From DASXZH01 sp963829965 (lineage in GTDB: Bacteria > Armatimonadota > Fimbriimonadia > Fimbriimonadales > Fimbriimonadaceae): a stretch of 64,000 nt of DNA. Location: assembly GCA_963829965.1 (NCBI GenBank), contig CAWHLK010000055.1:6871-70870 (forward strand), in the 5' to 3' direction. Numbering within the stretch: position 1 is the first letter of the stretch; each line of letters opens with the position of its first letter. The position numbers and the translations under genes were made by a program. The notes below the pieces were generated by a model. The model was given only the letters and a program-made list of their open reading frames with translations, did not search any database and had not been told where the DNA came from. Below, piece after piece: positions 52,773 through 61,325 of the stretch.

Positions 52773-52993
52773 GGTTTGCTGCCACGTCCCAGTGCCTCGT
52801 AGAATTTTGTGAATCCACTGTCGAGTCGAGGAGGCAGCGTTCTAGCATACGCAAACGACAACTGTAGAGTTGGGAGAACGTCTTTGGTGACTGTTCCAGG
52901 AAGGTTCGCGAGACGCTCAGCTTCGAGGTATTCCCATCCGAGTCGTTGCTGCGCAAATACGGTTCGAGCGAACTCCTTCTCCGAGTCAGTCAC
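52766..52993 (-). CDS. Small partner protein of the nucleotidyltransferase pair
   Basis: A 75-aa product starting at GTG 52993 and overlapping the nucleotidyltransferase gene by 7 bp. It is largely helical by composition (TDSEKEFARTVFAQQRLGWE, YLEAERLANLPGTVTKDVL) without an obvious DNA-binding motif. I infer an antitoxin or partner role only from the gene order; sequence family not recognised. Confidence 0.55.
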   Translation of the reverse strand: MTDSEKEFARTVFAQQRLGWEYLEAERLANLPGTVTKDVLPTLQLSFAYARTLPPRLDSGFTKFYEALGRGSKPC

Positions 52994-52998
52994 ATGCT

Positions 52999-53004
52999 AT
53001 TATG
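52999..53004 (-). promoter_or_regulatory. Candidate -10 element of the nucleotidyltransferase pair
   Basis: On the minus strand CATAAT stands 5 bp before the GTG 52993, with TTGATT 19 bp further upstream (53024-53029). No ribosome site is present, so the transcript could begin at the start codon. Confidence 0.3.
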
Positions 53005-53165
53005 GCGCCTACTGGTGGCTCCCAATCAAACCGAAAGATGGTTCCAAACTTATCCTGACCGGATTGCCACTTGATCTCCGATTGTGTCTCTCTCACCCAG
53101 AAGGTTTCGTCGACGAGCCGCTAGGATCTACTGCCGCGGATCAGTAAAATGGCGAAGTTGGAACC

Positions 53166-53906
53166 ATGAGACTTCTCCTCACGTCCGCAGGCATCAGCAA
53201 CCAAAGCGTCCACAAAGTACTGGTCGACCTACTGGGCAAACCGATTGCCGAGTCCAGCGCCCTCTGCATTCCCACCGCGATCTACCCGTACCGCGGCGGA
53301 GCCGCCGACGCTTACCGGTTCATCAGTGGGACCGCTCCTTCTCCGCTAAGCGAGTTGGGCTGGAAGGCTCTGGGAGTGCTGGAACTCACCGCTCTGCCGA
53401 GCATCGACAAAGAGGCTTGGGTTCCTACGGTGGAGGAGGCTGACGCTCTCCTGGTCTGGGGCGGCAACGTCCTGTACCTTCGGCGCTGGATGCGGGAATC
53501 CGGCCTTGCCGACCTCTTCGATTCGCTAAAACCCGAGTTGGTTTATGTCGGGGTCAGCGCCGGAAGCATGGTGACGACCTCCTGGATCGGAGAGACCTAC
53601 ACAGGTGGGAAACCGCCCCAGGGCGACGATATCCAGTCGGAAACTGTCGTTGTCGATACGTCCGAAGGGGAACTTAGCGTTGACTTCACCGTTGCTCCAG
53701 GACTGGGACTGGTTGATTTTGCGCTGTTGCCGCATGTGGGTCACGAGCAATTCCCGGAGAATTCCCTGTCCAACTGCGAAATATGGGCTTCCAAGTTGCC
53801 GGCGCCGCTGTATGCGATCGATGATCAGACCGCGATCAAGGTCGTCGATGGAACCGCGGAAGTGATCTCGGAAGGACGCTGGAAGCTATTTGCTTCCAAT
53901 AACTGA
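53166..53906 (+). CDS. Peptidase S51 (peptidase E-like)
   Basis: A 246-aa cytoplasmic protein of the class I glutamine-amidotransferase-like fold with a Ser nucleophile: LVYVGVSAGSMV holds the nucleophile elbow. The N-terminus MRLLLTSAGISN and the middle segment ADALLVWGGNVLYLRRWM are typical. PHVGHEQFPENSL resembles the family's His region. Members cleave Asp-X dipeptides or act on cyanophycin-like peptides; the exact substrate is unknown. Confidence 0.85.
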   Translation: MRLLLTSAGISNQSVHKVLVDLLGKPIAESSALCIPTAIYPYRGGAADAYRFISGTAPSPLSELGWKALGVLELTALPSIDKEAWVPTVEEADALLVWGGNVLYLRRWMRESGLADLFDSLKPELVYVGVSAGSMVTTSWIGETYTGGKPPQGDDIQSETVVVDTSEGELSVDFTVAPGLGLVDFALLPHVGHEQFPENSLSNCEIWASKLPAPLYAIDDQTAIKVVDGTAEVISEGRWKLFASNN

Positions 53907-54029
53907 CGCGCGAGTCTTAGCTTCTCTGTCTGTTTGAACTCTAGTTTGCGAGAAGCTTCCGACACAAGCTTGGCTACTTTGGAAGCGAACTGACTTACCC
54001 ATTAAGGCAGCCCTGTCAAACTGAAGGAC

Positions 54030-55118
54030 ATGGTTGTACTGGGCTTACTGCTGGCTCTTTTCCCCCACGCGGAGCCTAAAGCCGAATCGTTCTTCATCGG
54101 AACCTACACGTTGGCGAACGGCAGCCAAGGAATATACGAGTCAAACCTCGATCTCAAAAGCGGCAATCTTTCCACTCCCGTTCTCGTAGCGAATACTCCT
54201 AACCCGAGCTATCTCGCAGTCAGTCCCAGCGGCAAGAGCGTGTATGCGGTGGACGAGTCGCAGGAAGGCTCAGTAAGCGCTTACGCTATTAAAGGTGCGG
54301 GGCTTTCATTCATCAATAAACAGCCAGTCGACGGTTCTTCGCCCTGCTATGTGTCTGTTGATCTCACAGGGAAAAATGCTCTGGTCGCCAGCTATAGCAG
54401 CGGAGTCGTTTCATGCTTCCCATTAGCTGCCAACGGCTCGCTTCAACCGGCAACCGGCATGGGAATCGATAAGGGTGATGGTCCTGATCGAAGCCGCCAA
54501 GAAGGACCGCACATGCATTGGGTCCAAGCTGACCTTTCGGACCGCCATGTCTACACTTGCGATCTGGGAACTGACAAGGTGCAGGTCTTCCCTTTCGATC
54601 CCTCAACCGGCCAGATTTCACCCAGTCTCCAACCGGACTTGAAAGTCCCGCCGGGCTCAGGCCCACGCCACGGTGCATCGGGCGCCCGGGGGAAGTTTCT
54701 TTACGTGGCGAATGAGATGGGGTCGAGCGTCTCCGTTCTAAAAGTAGATAAGTCCAGCGGACGCCTGGCCCTAATGCAGACAGTTCCCAGTGTCGATCCG
54801 GGTCCAGCAGTCACCCACAATACGGCAGCCGAAATAGAATACCATGGCAAATGGATCTACGTCTCGAACCGAGGTGACGACAGTATCGCAGTTTTCCTAA
54901 CACTTCCGGGTGGCGCACTCAAACGCATCCAGGTGAAGCATCTCGGCATTCGCGTGCCCAGAGGTTTCGCAATCGATCCCTCCGGGAAATGGCTGGTTGC
55001 GGCGGGGCAGGAAAGCAACGATTTGGAATCACTGCCGATTGACCTGGACGGAAAACTTGGGCAGGCAACCAGCAAAATCATGCTGAGCAATCCCACCTGT
55101 GTGGCATTTCTCAAGTAA
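54030..55118 (+). CDS. Lactonase family protein, seven-bladed beta-propeller (6-phosphogluconolactonase-like)
   Basis: A 362-aa propeller protein with a short hydrophobic leader (LGLLLALFPHAEPKAE). The family landmarks are FFIGTYTLANGSQGIYE, TPNPSYLAVSPSGKSVYAVDE, LVASYSSGVVSCFPL, GPHMHWVQADLSDRHVYTCDLGTDKVQVF, GPRHGASGARGKFLYVANEMGSSVSV and NRGDDSIAVF. It belongs to the Pgl-type lactonases that hydrolyse 6-phosphogluconolactone or other sugar lactones; the leader hints at an exported sugar lactonase. An anion transporter follows 111 bp later in the same direction. Confidence 0.88.
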   Translation: MVVLGLLLALFPHAEPKAESFFIGTYTLANGSQGIYESNLDLKSGNLSTPVLVANTPNPSYLAVSPSGKSVYAVDESQEGSVSAYAIKGAGLSFINKQPVDGSSPCYVSVDLTGKNALVASYSSGVVSCFPLAANGSLQPATGMGIDKGDGPDRSRQEGPHMHWVQADLSDRHVYTCDLGTDKVQVFPFDPSTGQISPSLQPDLKVPPGSGPRHGASGARGKFLYVANEMGSSVSVLKVDKSSGRLALMQTVPSVDPGPAVTHNTAAEIEYHGKWIYVSNRGDDSIAVFLTLPGGALKRIQVKHLGIRVPRGFAIDPSGKWLVAAGQESNDLESLPIDLDGKLGQATSKIMLSNPTCVAFLK

Positions 55119-55229
55119 AGAACGGACGCCACTGGATTTTGTGAAGCACGCGGCGTAATAAAGACTAGGCCCTGGTGGATCACGATGGAAAGCGTGGCTT
55201 CTGGCAAAGCGGTTGTTGAGATCGCATAA

Positions 55230-56488
55230 ATGCATGCGGCACTGACGATTTCAATCTTCGCCATCACGCTCACGCTCATCGTTGTGCGCCCAAAGGGCCT
55301 TAACGAGGCATGGTTTACGCTGGCCGGGGCAGCGGCGATGCTCAGTTTTGGTTTGGTAACTCCGGCCGAAGCATATGAGATGGTTGCCCAAGGCAAGGAC
55401 GCGTTGCTCTTTCTCGCCGGGTTACTTCTCCTTGCTGATCTCATGCGTGCGTCTGGATTCTTTGAGTGGAATGCCATTCACGCGGCTCGAAGCGCAAAAG
55501 GCAGTGGGCCGGCGCTCTACCGAAACGTCTTCATTCTGGGCGGGGTCATTACGGCGTTGCTTTCGCTAGATACGACGGCAGTGATGTTGACGCCCGTGGT
55601 GCTCGCATTCGTCGGCCGCTTGAGTCTAAGACCGAGACCGTTCCTTTTCGCTTGCGCCTTCATAGCCAACACGGGTTCTTTGCTTCTCCAGGTGAGCAAC
55701 TTAACCAACCTCCTGTTCGCCGGCGCCTTCAGGTGGGGATTCAGTTCTTTCATTGCTCGCATGGCGCTCCCTCAACTTCTGGCTTTAGGGGCTAACTATC
55801 TGATCTTTCGGTGGCTGTTCCGGAAAAACCTCCCTGCTCGGTTCTCCGAGGAAGCTTTGCCCCAACCTCAAGACGTGGTACCGAACAAGTGCTTCTTCCA
55901 TGCCTCCATCGCGGTATTTGTCACCGTTGTAATTGGCTATGGCGTTGGCGACGTCTTCCACGTGCCGCCCTATGTGTTCGCCATTGCGGGAGCACTTGCC
56001 CTCTTTTTCGTCGGACTTGGACTTGGGAGGGTGAAGTTTGGGATTGTCAGAGAAGTTTCCTGGTCGGTCTTCCCATTCGTGATTGGGCTTTTTGTGATCG
56101 TTCGCGGTCTGGAAAACCTGGGCCTTGCCAACCTGGTGCACAATGCGGTCAAAAGCGGCACCATTCGAACCTCCTGACCGTTTTGATCGGCGTCTTTGGC
56201 GCAGGGCTCGGATCGAATGTCGTGAACAACATCCCGATGGCGCTGCTGTCCATCTCCGGACTTCACAGCAGCAGCGACCTAGCTCGTTATGCTTCGTTGA
56301 TAGGCTGCAACCTCGGTCCGAATCTCACGGTGACGGGCTCGCTTGCCACCATGCTGGTCATCGCCACTGCGCGTAAGCAGGGTGAGGATGTCGGGGCGAA
56401 GGACTTCTTGCGAGTGGGCCTCATCACGACTCCGCTGCTTTTGGCGGCGGCGGCCCTGGGGTTGCTGGCTACCGCATGGCTCTTCTAG
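55230..56488 (+). CDS. SLC13/ArsB-type anion transporter (frameshifted)
   Basis: An 11- to 12-helix transporter of about 419 aa. The first part starts ISIFAITLTLIVVRPKGLNEAW and has GKDALLFLAGLLLLADLMRASG and LSLDTTAVMLTPVVLAFVG (DTTAVMLTP motif) and NTGSLLLQVSNLTNLLFA (hairpin motif). After one missing base at about 56168 the second part has LGSNVVNNIPMALLSISG, CNLGPNLTVTGSLATML, the second hairpin motif. This pattern is shared by ArsB arsenite pumps and related permeases; no other ars gene is near. The stop overlaps the fucosidase stop by 4 bp. Confidence 0.82.
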
Positions 56489-57958
56489 TGGAACGTCACC
56501 TTGAAGACGTTGGCAACCGGATCGTTGCAGGATTTTGGAGGGTCTATCTCCACACCCAAATCAGTGGAGTGACAGGCACAAGGCGCGTTGCCTACCAACA
56601 AACGAACGCTAGAGATCGCTCCTCGCCCGGACAGTCTTAGCGGAGTTCGAATCGTAAAGGGCCCCTTCGGCTGGCCAAGAACGATGGCATAGATGGCGCC
56701 TGCCTTAGTCGTGAATCGAATGTCATCTTCAGTGAAACCCGAATCTTCGCTGAAGAAAGCACCGGTTGAATTATGTGGCCCTTCACCGAAAACAGAATAG
56801 GGGCGAGTGCCAAAGATCGCTTCGCCGTTGCCATCGAGCCAGTGACCAATGCCCACCAGCGTGTTTTCGGCCTCTTCGTCAAGCTTGCCCTCCGGGCTCA
56901 AAGGAGCATTCAGCAGCAGATTTCCGTTCTTGCTCACGATATCCGCCAACATCCTGATCACGTCGGTGGTCGTCTTGTAGTGGATTCCCTTCTTGTAGAA
57001 CCAATCCCCAAGGCATGTGTCGGTCTGCCAAGGTAGAGCCGAGATATCCCTTTCGGCTCCGCGCTCCACATCTTGAATGCAAGAACCTTCAACATACTCC
57101 CCGTCGATGGTCTTCTTGACGCAGAGTACAGCATTGTTTTGCCCGTTATGATCAGTCGCGTTGTCGTTGTAATAGTCGGCCACCAGGCTGCGCCCCACCT
57201 GACCAAAGGGAACTCCACCATCGAAGTAAAAGAGATCAGGTTTGTAGTGGGTGAGGAGATCGCGTGTCCGTAGGTTCCACTCGCTAACCCACGCATCGGT
57301 AGGGTGGTGAGGGTAGCCAATCCCCGACTCGGGGAACGGTGGGTGGTAAAGATCCTCGAAGGCAGGATTGGCGCCGTTGTACGGAACTCCGGCGTAAGGG
57401 CCTGTCGCATCAGCCATGTGGCTCGTTTGCAACCAATTGAGGCTGCGGGCGCAGTGTTCAGTTACTCCAAACCTTAAGCCATTACGCAGGGCCTCGCGTC
57501 GCCAAATCCCAACAATGTCTTTATGGGGGCCCGAGTGAGCCGAATTCCAGCGGGGTTGATACTTTGAATCCCATAAGTCGTAGTTGTCGTGATGATTTGC
57601 CATCACCACGAAATACTTAGCCCCAGCCTGCTTGTAGAGCCGCATTAGCCGTTTTGGATTCCAACTTTCGGCCTTCCAAAGCGCGATAATGTCCTTGTAT
57701 CCAAATTTAGCTGGATGGCCGTAGTGTGCTAAGTGATAGGCGTAGTCCGGGTCTCCCTGAACGTACATGCGGCGAGCGTACCAATCGCCTTGCTCCGGCA
57801 CCGATTGTGGTCCCCAGACAGACCAAATCCCGAATTTCGCATCGCGAAACCAGGCGGGACACTTATAGGTCGCCAGGGAATTCCAGTTTGCTTGAAACTG
57901 GGGGGGCGGCGGCACCAGTCGTCTGGCTCGCCAGTAGAATCGCCGCAAGTATTGCCAT
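56485..57958 (-). CDS. Secreted alpha-L-fucosidase (GH29, frameshifted near N-terminus)
   Basis: A 490-aa glycoside hydrolase. The ATG at 57958 gives a signal peptide (MAILAAILLASQTTGAAA) in one frame; a seven-C run at about 57900-57906 carries one extra base, after which the GH29 domain continues: WFRDAKFGIWSVWGPQSVPE, YFVVMANHHDNYDLWDS, the nucleophile Asp in PDLFYFDGGVPFGQ and SKNGNLLLNAPLSPEGKLDE. A C-terminal beta domain follows. It overlaps the PhyH gene stop in TGATG, so the two are translationally coupled. It would release L-fucose from glycans outside the cytoplasm. Confidence 0.9.
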
Positions 57959-58798
57959 CAGTTTCTGTGCTCCAGTCGGTTGGCCAACCAGTCTTCCAGC
58001 GTCGCGACGCGTTCAGGATTTTTGGCGCTTCTGCAAAAGAAACCCCGCACCGTGGTCGAGCATGGGATCTTGGCCTGTCGGCTGATAGCGCAGATCGACG
58101 CTCCAACGAACGTGATCCGAAAAGTTGGGTGTCGACATATGAATGCATCGATCGTTGAACAGGATCGCACCACCCGCCTCGATGGGAACGGTAACTGGCG
58201 TGATCTTCTTAAACTCCTTTAAAGCGACATGGTCGAGGTCGACTTCTGTATAGGCGGTACCGGAATAGGACTCGTGATGGTAGGGAATCAGATTCGTATT
58301 GTGGGTTCTGGGCCAAAACTTGAGGCATCCGTTGCATTCGTCTGCGTCGACCAGGGGGATCCAGGCGGTGATCACCGGATTTGCGTTTGCACCAGGCCAA
58401 TAAGATCGGTCTTGGTGCCAGGGCACAGCCCCAGCCGCAATGTTGGGAACCTTGGGCCGCGAGTTGTATACCGGGTTAGAGAAGATTTCCGGGCCAAGCA
58501 AGGACTCCACCGCGCTGAGAATCTTGGGATTGTTTATAAACGCGAAGTATCCGGGATGACGGTCCCGCCACGATCGGCCAAACCTCAAGAAGTCGTTTTC
58601 TGTAAGGCCGTCAAACATGCGGGCCAATCGTGTCTCAAAGGGCTCTTCCTCGAATCCATGCTCGATCAAACCCGCCCGTAGCAGCTGCTCGGCAATTTCG
58701 GACACCTTGTCAAGCAGGGCTTGCTTGATCGGCGCGAGGTCGCCTTCATCCAAAAGCTCCTGCAACACAATAAACCCTTCCCTGTTGTAGGTTCGCAA
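57958..58798 (-). CDS. Phytanoyl-CoA dioxygenase family (PhyH, frameshifted at 3' end)
   Basis: Fe(II)/2-oxoglutarate-type oxygenase of about 279 aa. The iron site is WHQDRSYW (His and Asp) and CIHMSTPNFSDHVRWSVDLRY (distal His; Arg for 2-oxoglutarate). EGFIVLQELLDEGDL is the family N-terminus. One extra G in a GGGG run at about 58046 separates the last 30 residues (CRSAKNPERVATLEDWLANR). The TTG at 58798 is the only usable start visible; a TAG lies just upstream in this frame. It is the first gene of an operon with the fucosidase. Confidence 0.85.
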
Positions 58799-58957
58799 TT
58801 GCTAGCAGAAAGACTCCCAGTCAGTTGCCTGCCATTTAGTGCATCGCAAGGCCGGGTAGGTGTTGTTTGCGTCTTCATGGCCTCTCTTGGTATTATGCAA
58901 TCTGGTTTTCGTGCCAGCGCTAGTCATAATTTTGTCATCGCTTGGTTTCTATTGAAC

Positions 58958-59750
58958 ATGAAGGACCTGAATCCCCGCTTCTGGAAACTCCGCCTGGAAA
59001 ACCCACCGGAGGTCGTGCAAATTGGGGTCAGCGTCCCACGGCAAACCATATGGGCCTAGCGAGGATCTGTACAGGCTCAAGAACTTATGGTGCCTTCACC
59101 TTTACAGGTACTTCGGGGAGGTGCTGGTCGACGGTCAGCCCTATCCAATCGAGCCCGGCTTTGTCGGGATTGTCAAGCAGGACGCAGCGATGCTTTACCG
59201 CTACAGGGGGCTCTCCCAGCACTGCTATTGTCACTTTGTAGCTCCGACAAGCGGCCCTGAGATCGAGATCCCAGTCATGCAGAACGTCGGCAGTCCCTTT
59301 GAGTCATTGCATGAAAGGCTCCGCTCGGTGGCGGGGTCATCGAACCATACTCGCCAACGAGCGGTTGTGTGGGACATTTTGTGGAGCCTTACAGCCGGCG
59401 CCTCGTCTGACGGCGCGAATGTCCATGAGGAAATCCATCCTGCGGTCGCAAGATCTCTTGCAGAAATTGAACGCAGGATAGCCGACCCACCATCCGTTGC
59501 TGAGTTGGCGTCTGCGGCAGGTATCTCATATTGCTACCTTTCTCGACTCTTTCAGGCGTCTACCGGAACCCATGTCGTTGGATTCATCCAAAAACGGCGT
59601 GCGGAACATGCCGAACACCTTATCAGGAATTCGACGATGTCGATCAAGGCCGTGGCAAATGCGATAGGCATGCCGGATCTTCAGCAGTTCAATCGGCTCA
59701 TGCACCGCGTCTATGGATGCTCTCCTAGGGGGCTTAAGACTCGTTCCTAA
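58958..59750 (+). CDS. AraC family transcriptional regulator (frameshifted)
   Basis: About 263 aa. The start ATG 58958 gives MKDLNPRFWKLRLENPPEVV; after one extra base at about 59042 the sequence continues as the cupin-like sensor part (GPSEDLYRLKNLWCLHLYR, VDGQPYPIEPGFVGIV) and the C-terminal double HTH (ADPPSVAELASAAGISYCYLSRLFQASTGTHVVGFI and RRAEHAEHLIRNSTMSIKAV, QQFNRLMHRVYGCSPRGLK). It is divergent from the PhyH-fucosidase operon with a 159-bp gap and is likely its sugar-responsive activator. Confidence 0.88.
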
Positions 59751-60011
59751 GTGGCGGCCACATCCAACTTCGGCGCGCATTCAGGCAAGTTTTTGCAAAT
59801 CTAGCCAATCGTAAACGGAAGGCCGCGGGATCTATACTTTGGGCGCCAAATCCGGATTGTTGAATGCTCTTATTGAGTCTGTAACGATGGTGGGCGGCAG
59901 CGCTCCGATCCCCTTCGAGTTGCGGCCTGATGCGCTGGAGTTTCGCACGCCAAGTGAAGGCACGAGCGATATTGCTACCGCTTTTCGCATAAAACTTCAT
60001 AGGCCTAGAAC

Positions 60012-60878
60012 TCAGAACTTGCAGTAGCGAAGCCATTTGGCGAAATAGTCCCGCTTGTTAATCACGTCATTGTGCTCTAAAGTTGTCGTGAGGATGATCA
60101 ACGGGCCGCGCTTTTCGATATCGGCGTCGGTGACATCTTCCTCAAACATAACCCTTGCTTGAACGTGCCTTTTCTGAAGCAAGGCAATCAACCGGGCATT
60201 CTCATGACCCAAGTGTTCCGTGCATATCGAAATGAGTCGGTGCGGATGAGTTGCCGCGTAATCGGCAAAAGCGGGAAGCCCGCCGTAGGTTGAGTCGAAC
60301 AGAATCACGTCCGTGATCTTGTCGTAGAGCTCTTTCCGGTCGAGAATGTAAGTGGTAACCAGATAGCCGCCGCTATGCGTAGTCAAGGCGACATGTCCCA
60401 ACACCGCCCCGGCCGGCACGCGGCCCTCCTGCTTTAGAAGAGCCAGCGCTTCGTCCAGTAGCGCGGTCAGCGACCCTTGATCATGTTGAAGTTTCCCATC
60501 GTCGGAGTCAGGCGCGTCGCGCGGTCCCTGGGGAACAAGCAGGACCGCGTTCAATCCGCTGAGATGCATCTGTCTCGCCAGGTCATATTGCTCGAACACT
60601 TGTTGAACGTGGTTGTTCCAACCGTGAAAGTGAACAACAAAGTTGACCGTCTGAGTTGGTTTAAACTGCTTCGGAATAAAGACTCCAACCGTGGAATCGT
60701 TGTAGTGATCATCTCGAGAATAGAAAGTCTTCTCGTACGTGTAGCCGTTGTCCCGGCTGCTGTACGGAAAGGGAGCGCTCTTAAAGGGCACAAGAGCCAA
60801 ATCTCCGTCGGTCGAGGATTTCCAAATCGCGGACTGAAACCCAACAGCGGAAATGAACAGCGGCAAAAATAGATTCAT
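60012..60878 (-). CDS. Secreted alpha/beta hydrolase-fold protein
   Basis: A 288-aa exported protein (hydrophobic leader NLFLPLFISAVGFQSA). The pattern VGVFIPKQFKPTQTVNFVVHFHGWNNHV gives the HG oxyanion region, and VALTTHSGGYLVTTYIL has a Ser in a T-H-S-G-G elbow. IILTTTLEHNDVINKRDYF holds the His region at the C-terminus. The family is esterase-like but not assigned; a function in envelope or polymer hydrolysis is only a guess. The 261 bp before it (59751-60011) show no convincing gene. Confidence 0.65.
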   Translation of the reverse strand: MNLFLPLFISAVGFQSAIWKSSTDGDLALVPFKSAPFPYSSRDNGYTYEKTFYSRDDHYNDSTVGVFIPKQFKPTQTVNFVVHFHGWNNHVQQVFEQYDLARQMHLSGLNAVLLVPQGPRDAPDSDDGKLQHDQGSLTALLDEALALLKQEGRVPAGAVLGHVALTTHSGGYLVTTYILDRKELYDKITDVILFDSTYGGLPAFADYAATHPHRLISICTEHLGHENARLIALLQKRHVQARVMFEEDVTDADIEKRGPLIILTTTLEHNDVINKRDYFAKWLRYCKF

Positions 60879-61017
60879 AGAAAGCACCGGCAAATCAGAT
60901 TTTGCACTTTTTAGCGGGCGCCGGAGTTTGCCAACAGCAAGCTAACCGCAAAAACCTTTGCTACAGGTGTCCACCTTGCTTGCGAAGCCGCCGCGATCCC
61001 TGGCCACTAAGCCTTAA

Positions 61018-61144
61018 CTATTTCCCTTTCTTTCCAGCGCTGCCAGGAGGGCTGGGCGGCCTGGCTGCTTGGTCCTTCGCCAGTTTGGTCTTGTGCTTGT
61101 CTCCGGATCCCGATGAATTTCTTCTTCGGTTTTTTATCGCCCAT
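61018..61144 (-). CDS. Very small Lys-rich protein (41 aa, frameshifted)
   Basis: ATG 61144 reads MGDKKPKKK, and after one extra base near 61107 continues GSGDKHKTKLAKDQAARPPS and PPGSAGKKGK to a stop at 61018. An AAGGGGA site lies 10 bp upstream. The piece before the shift and the piece after it share the same Lys/Gly/Pro composition, supporting one protein. Highly basic small proteins of this kind occur in several phyla with unknown roles, possibly nucleic-acid binding. Confidence 0.5.
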
Positions 61145-61325
61145 GCCGTTTAAATCCCCTTGCTTACAAAAAAATGCGAACTACCTATTTTTCTAAGACG
61201 ATCAGTTTGCTCGCACAGGCTACTCCATCCATACAAATTGCCACCTTATTCGTCTGACAATTCGTGCGATATGACATGCTCAACGAGGAGCGCACAGCCT
61301 GATCGCGCAGTTTGGATAGGCTAGG

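Noticed and set aside
52999..53165. Short plus-strand frame reaching the peptidase S51 start
   Set aside because: Some protein-like composition but no ribosome site or family motif, and it overlaps the nucleotidyltransferase partner gene start.
55230..56488. Arsenic resistance operon
   Set aside because: The transporter resembles ArsB-type proteins, but no arsR, arsC or arsA gene is near; a generic anion permease call is safer.
59734..60036. Minus-strand frame and a short plus-strand frame in the gap after araC
   Set aside because: No ribosome site, no motif, biased composition; the gap of 261 bp is better left as non-coding.
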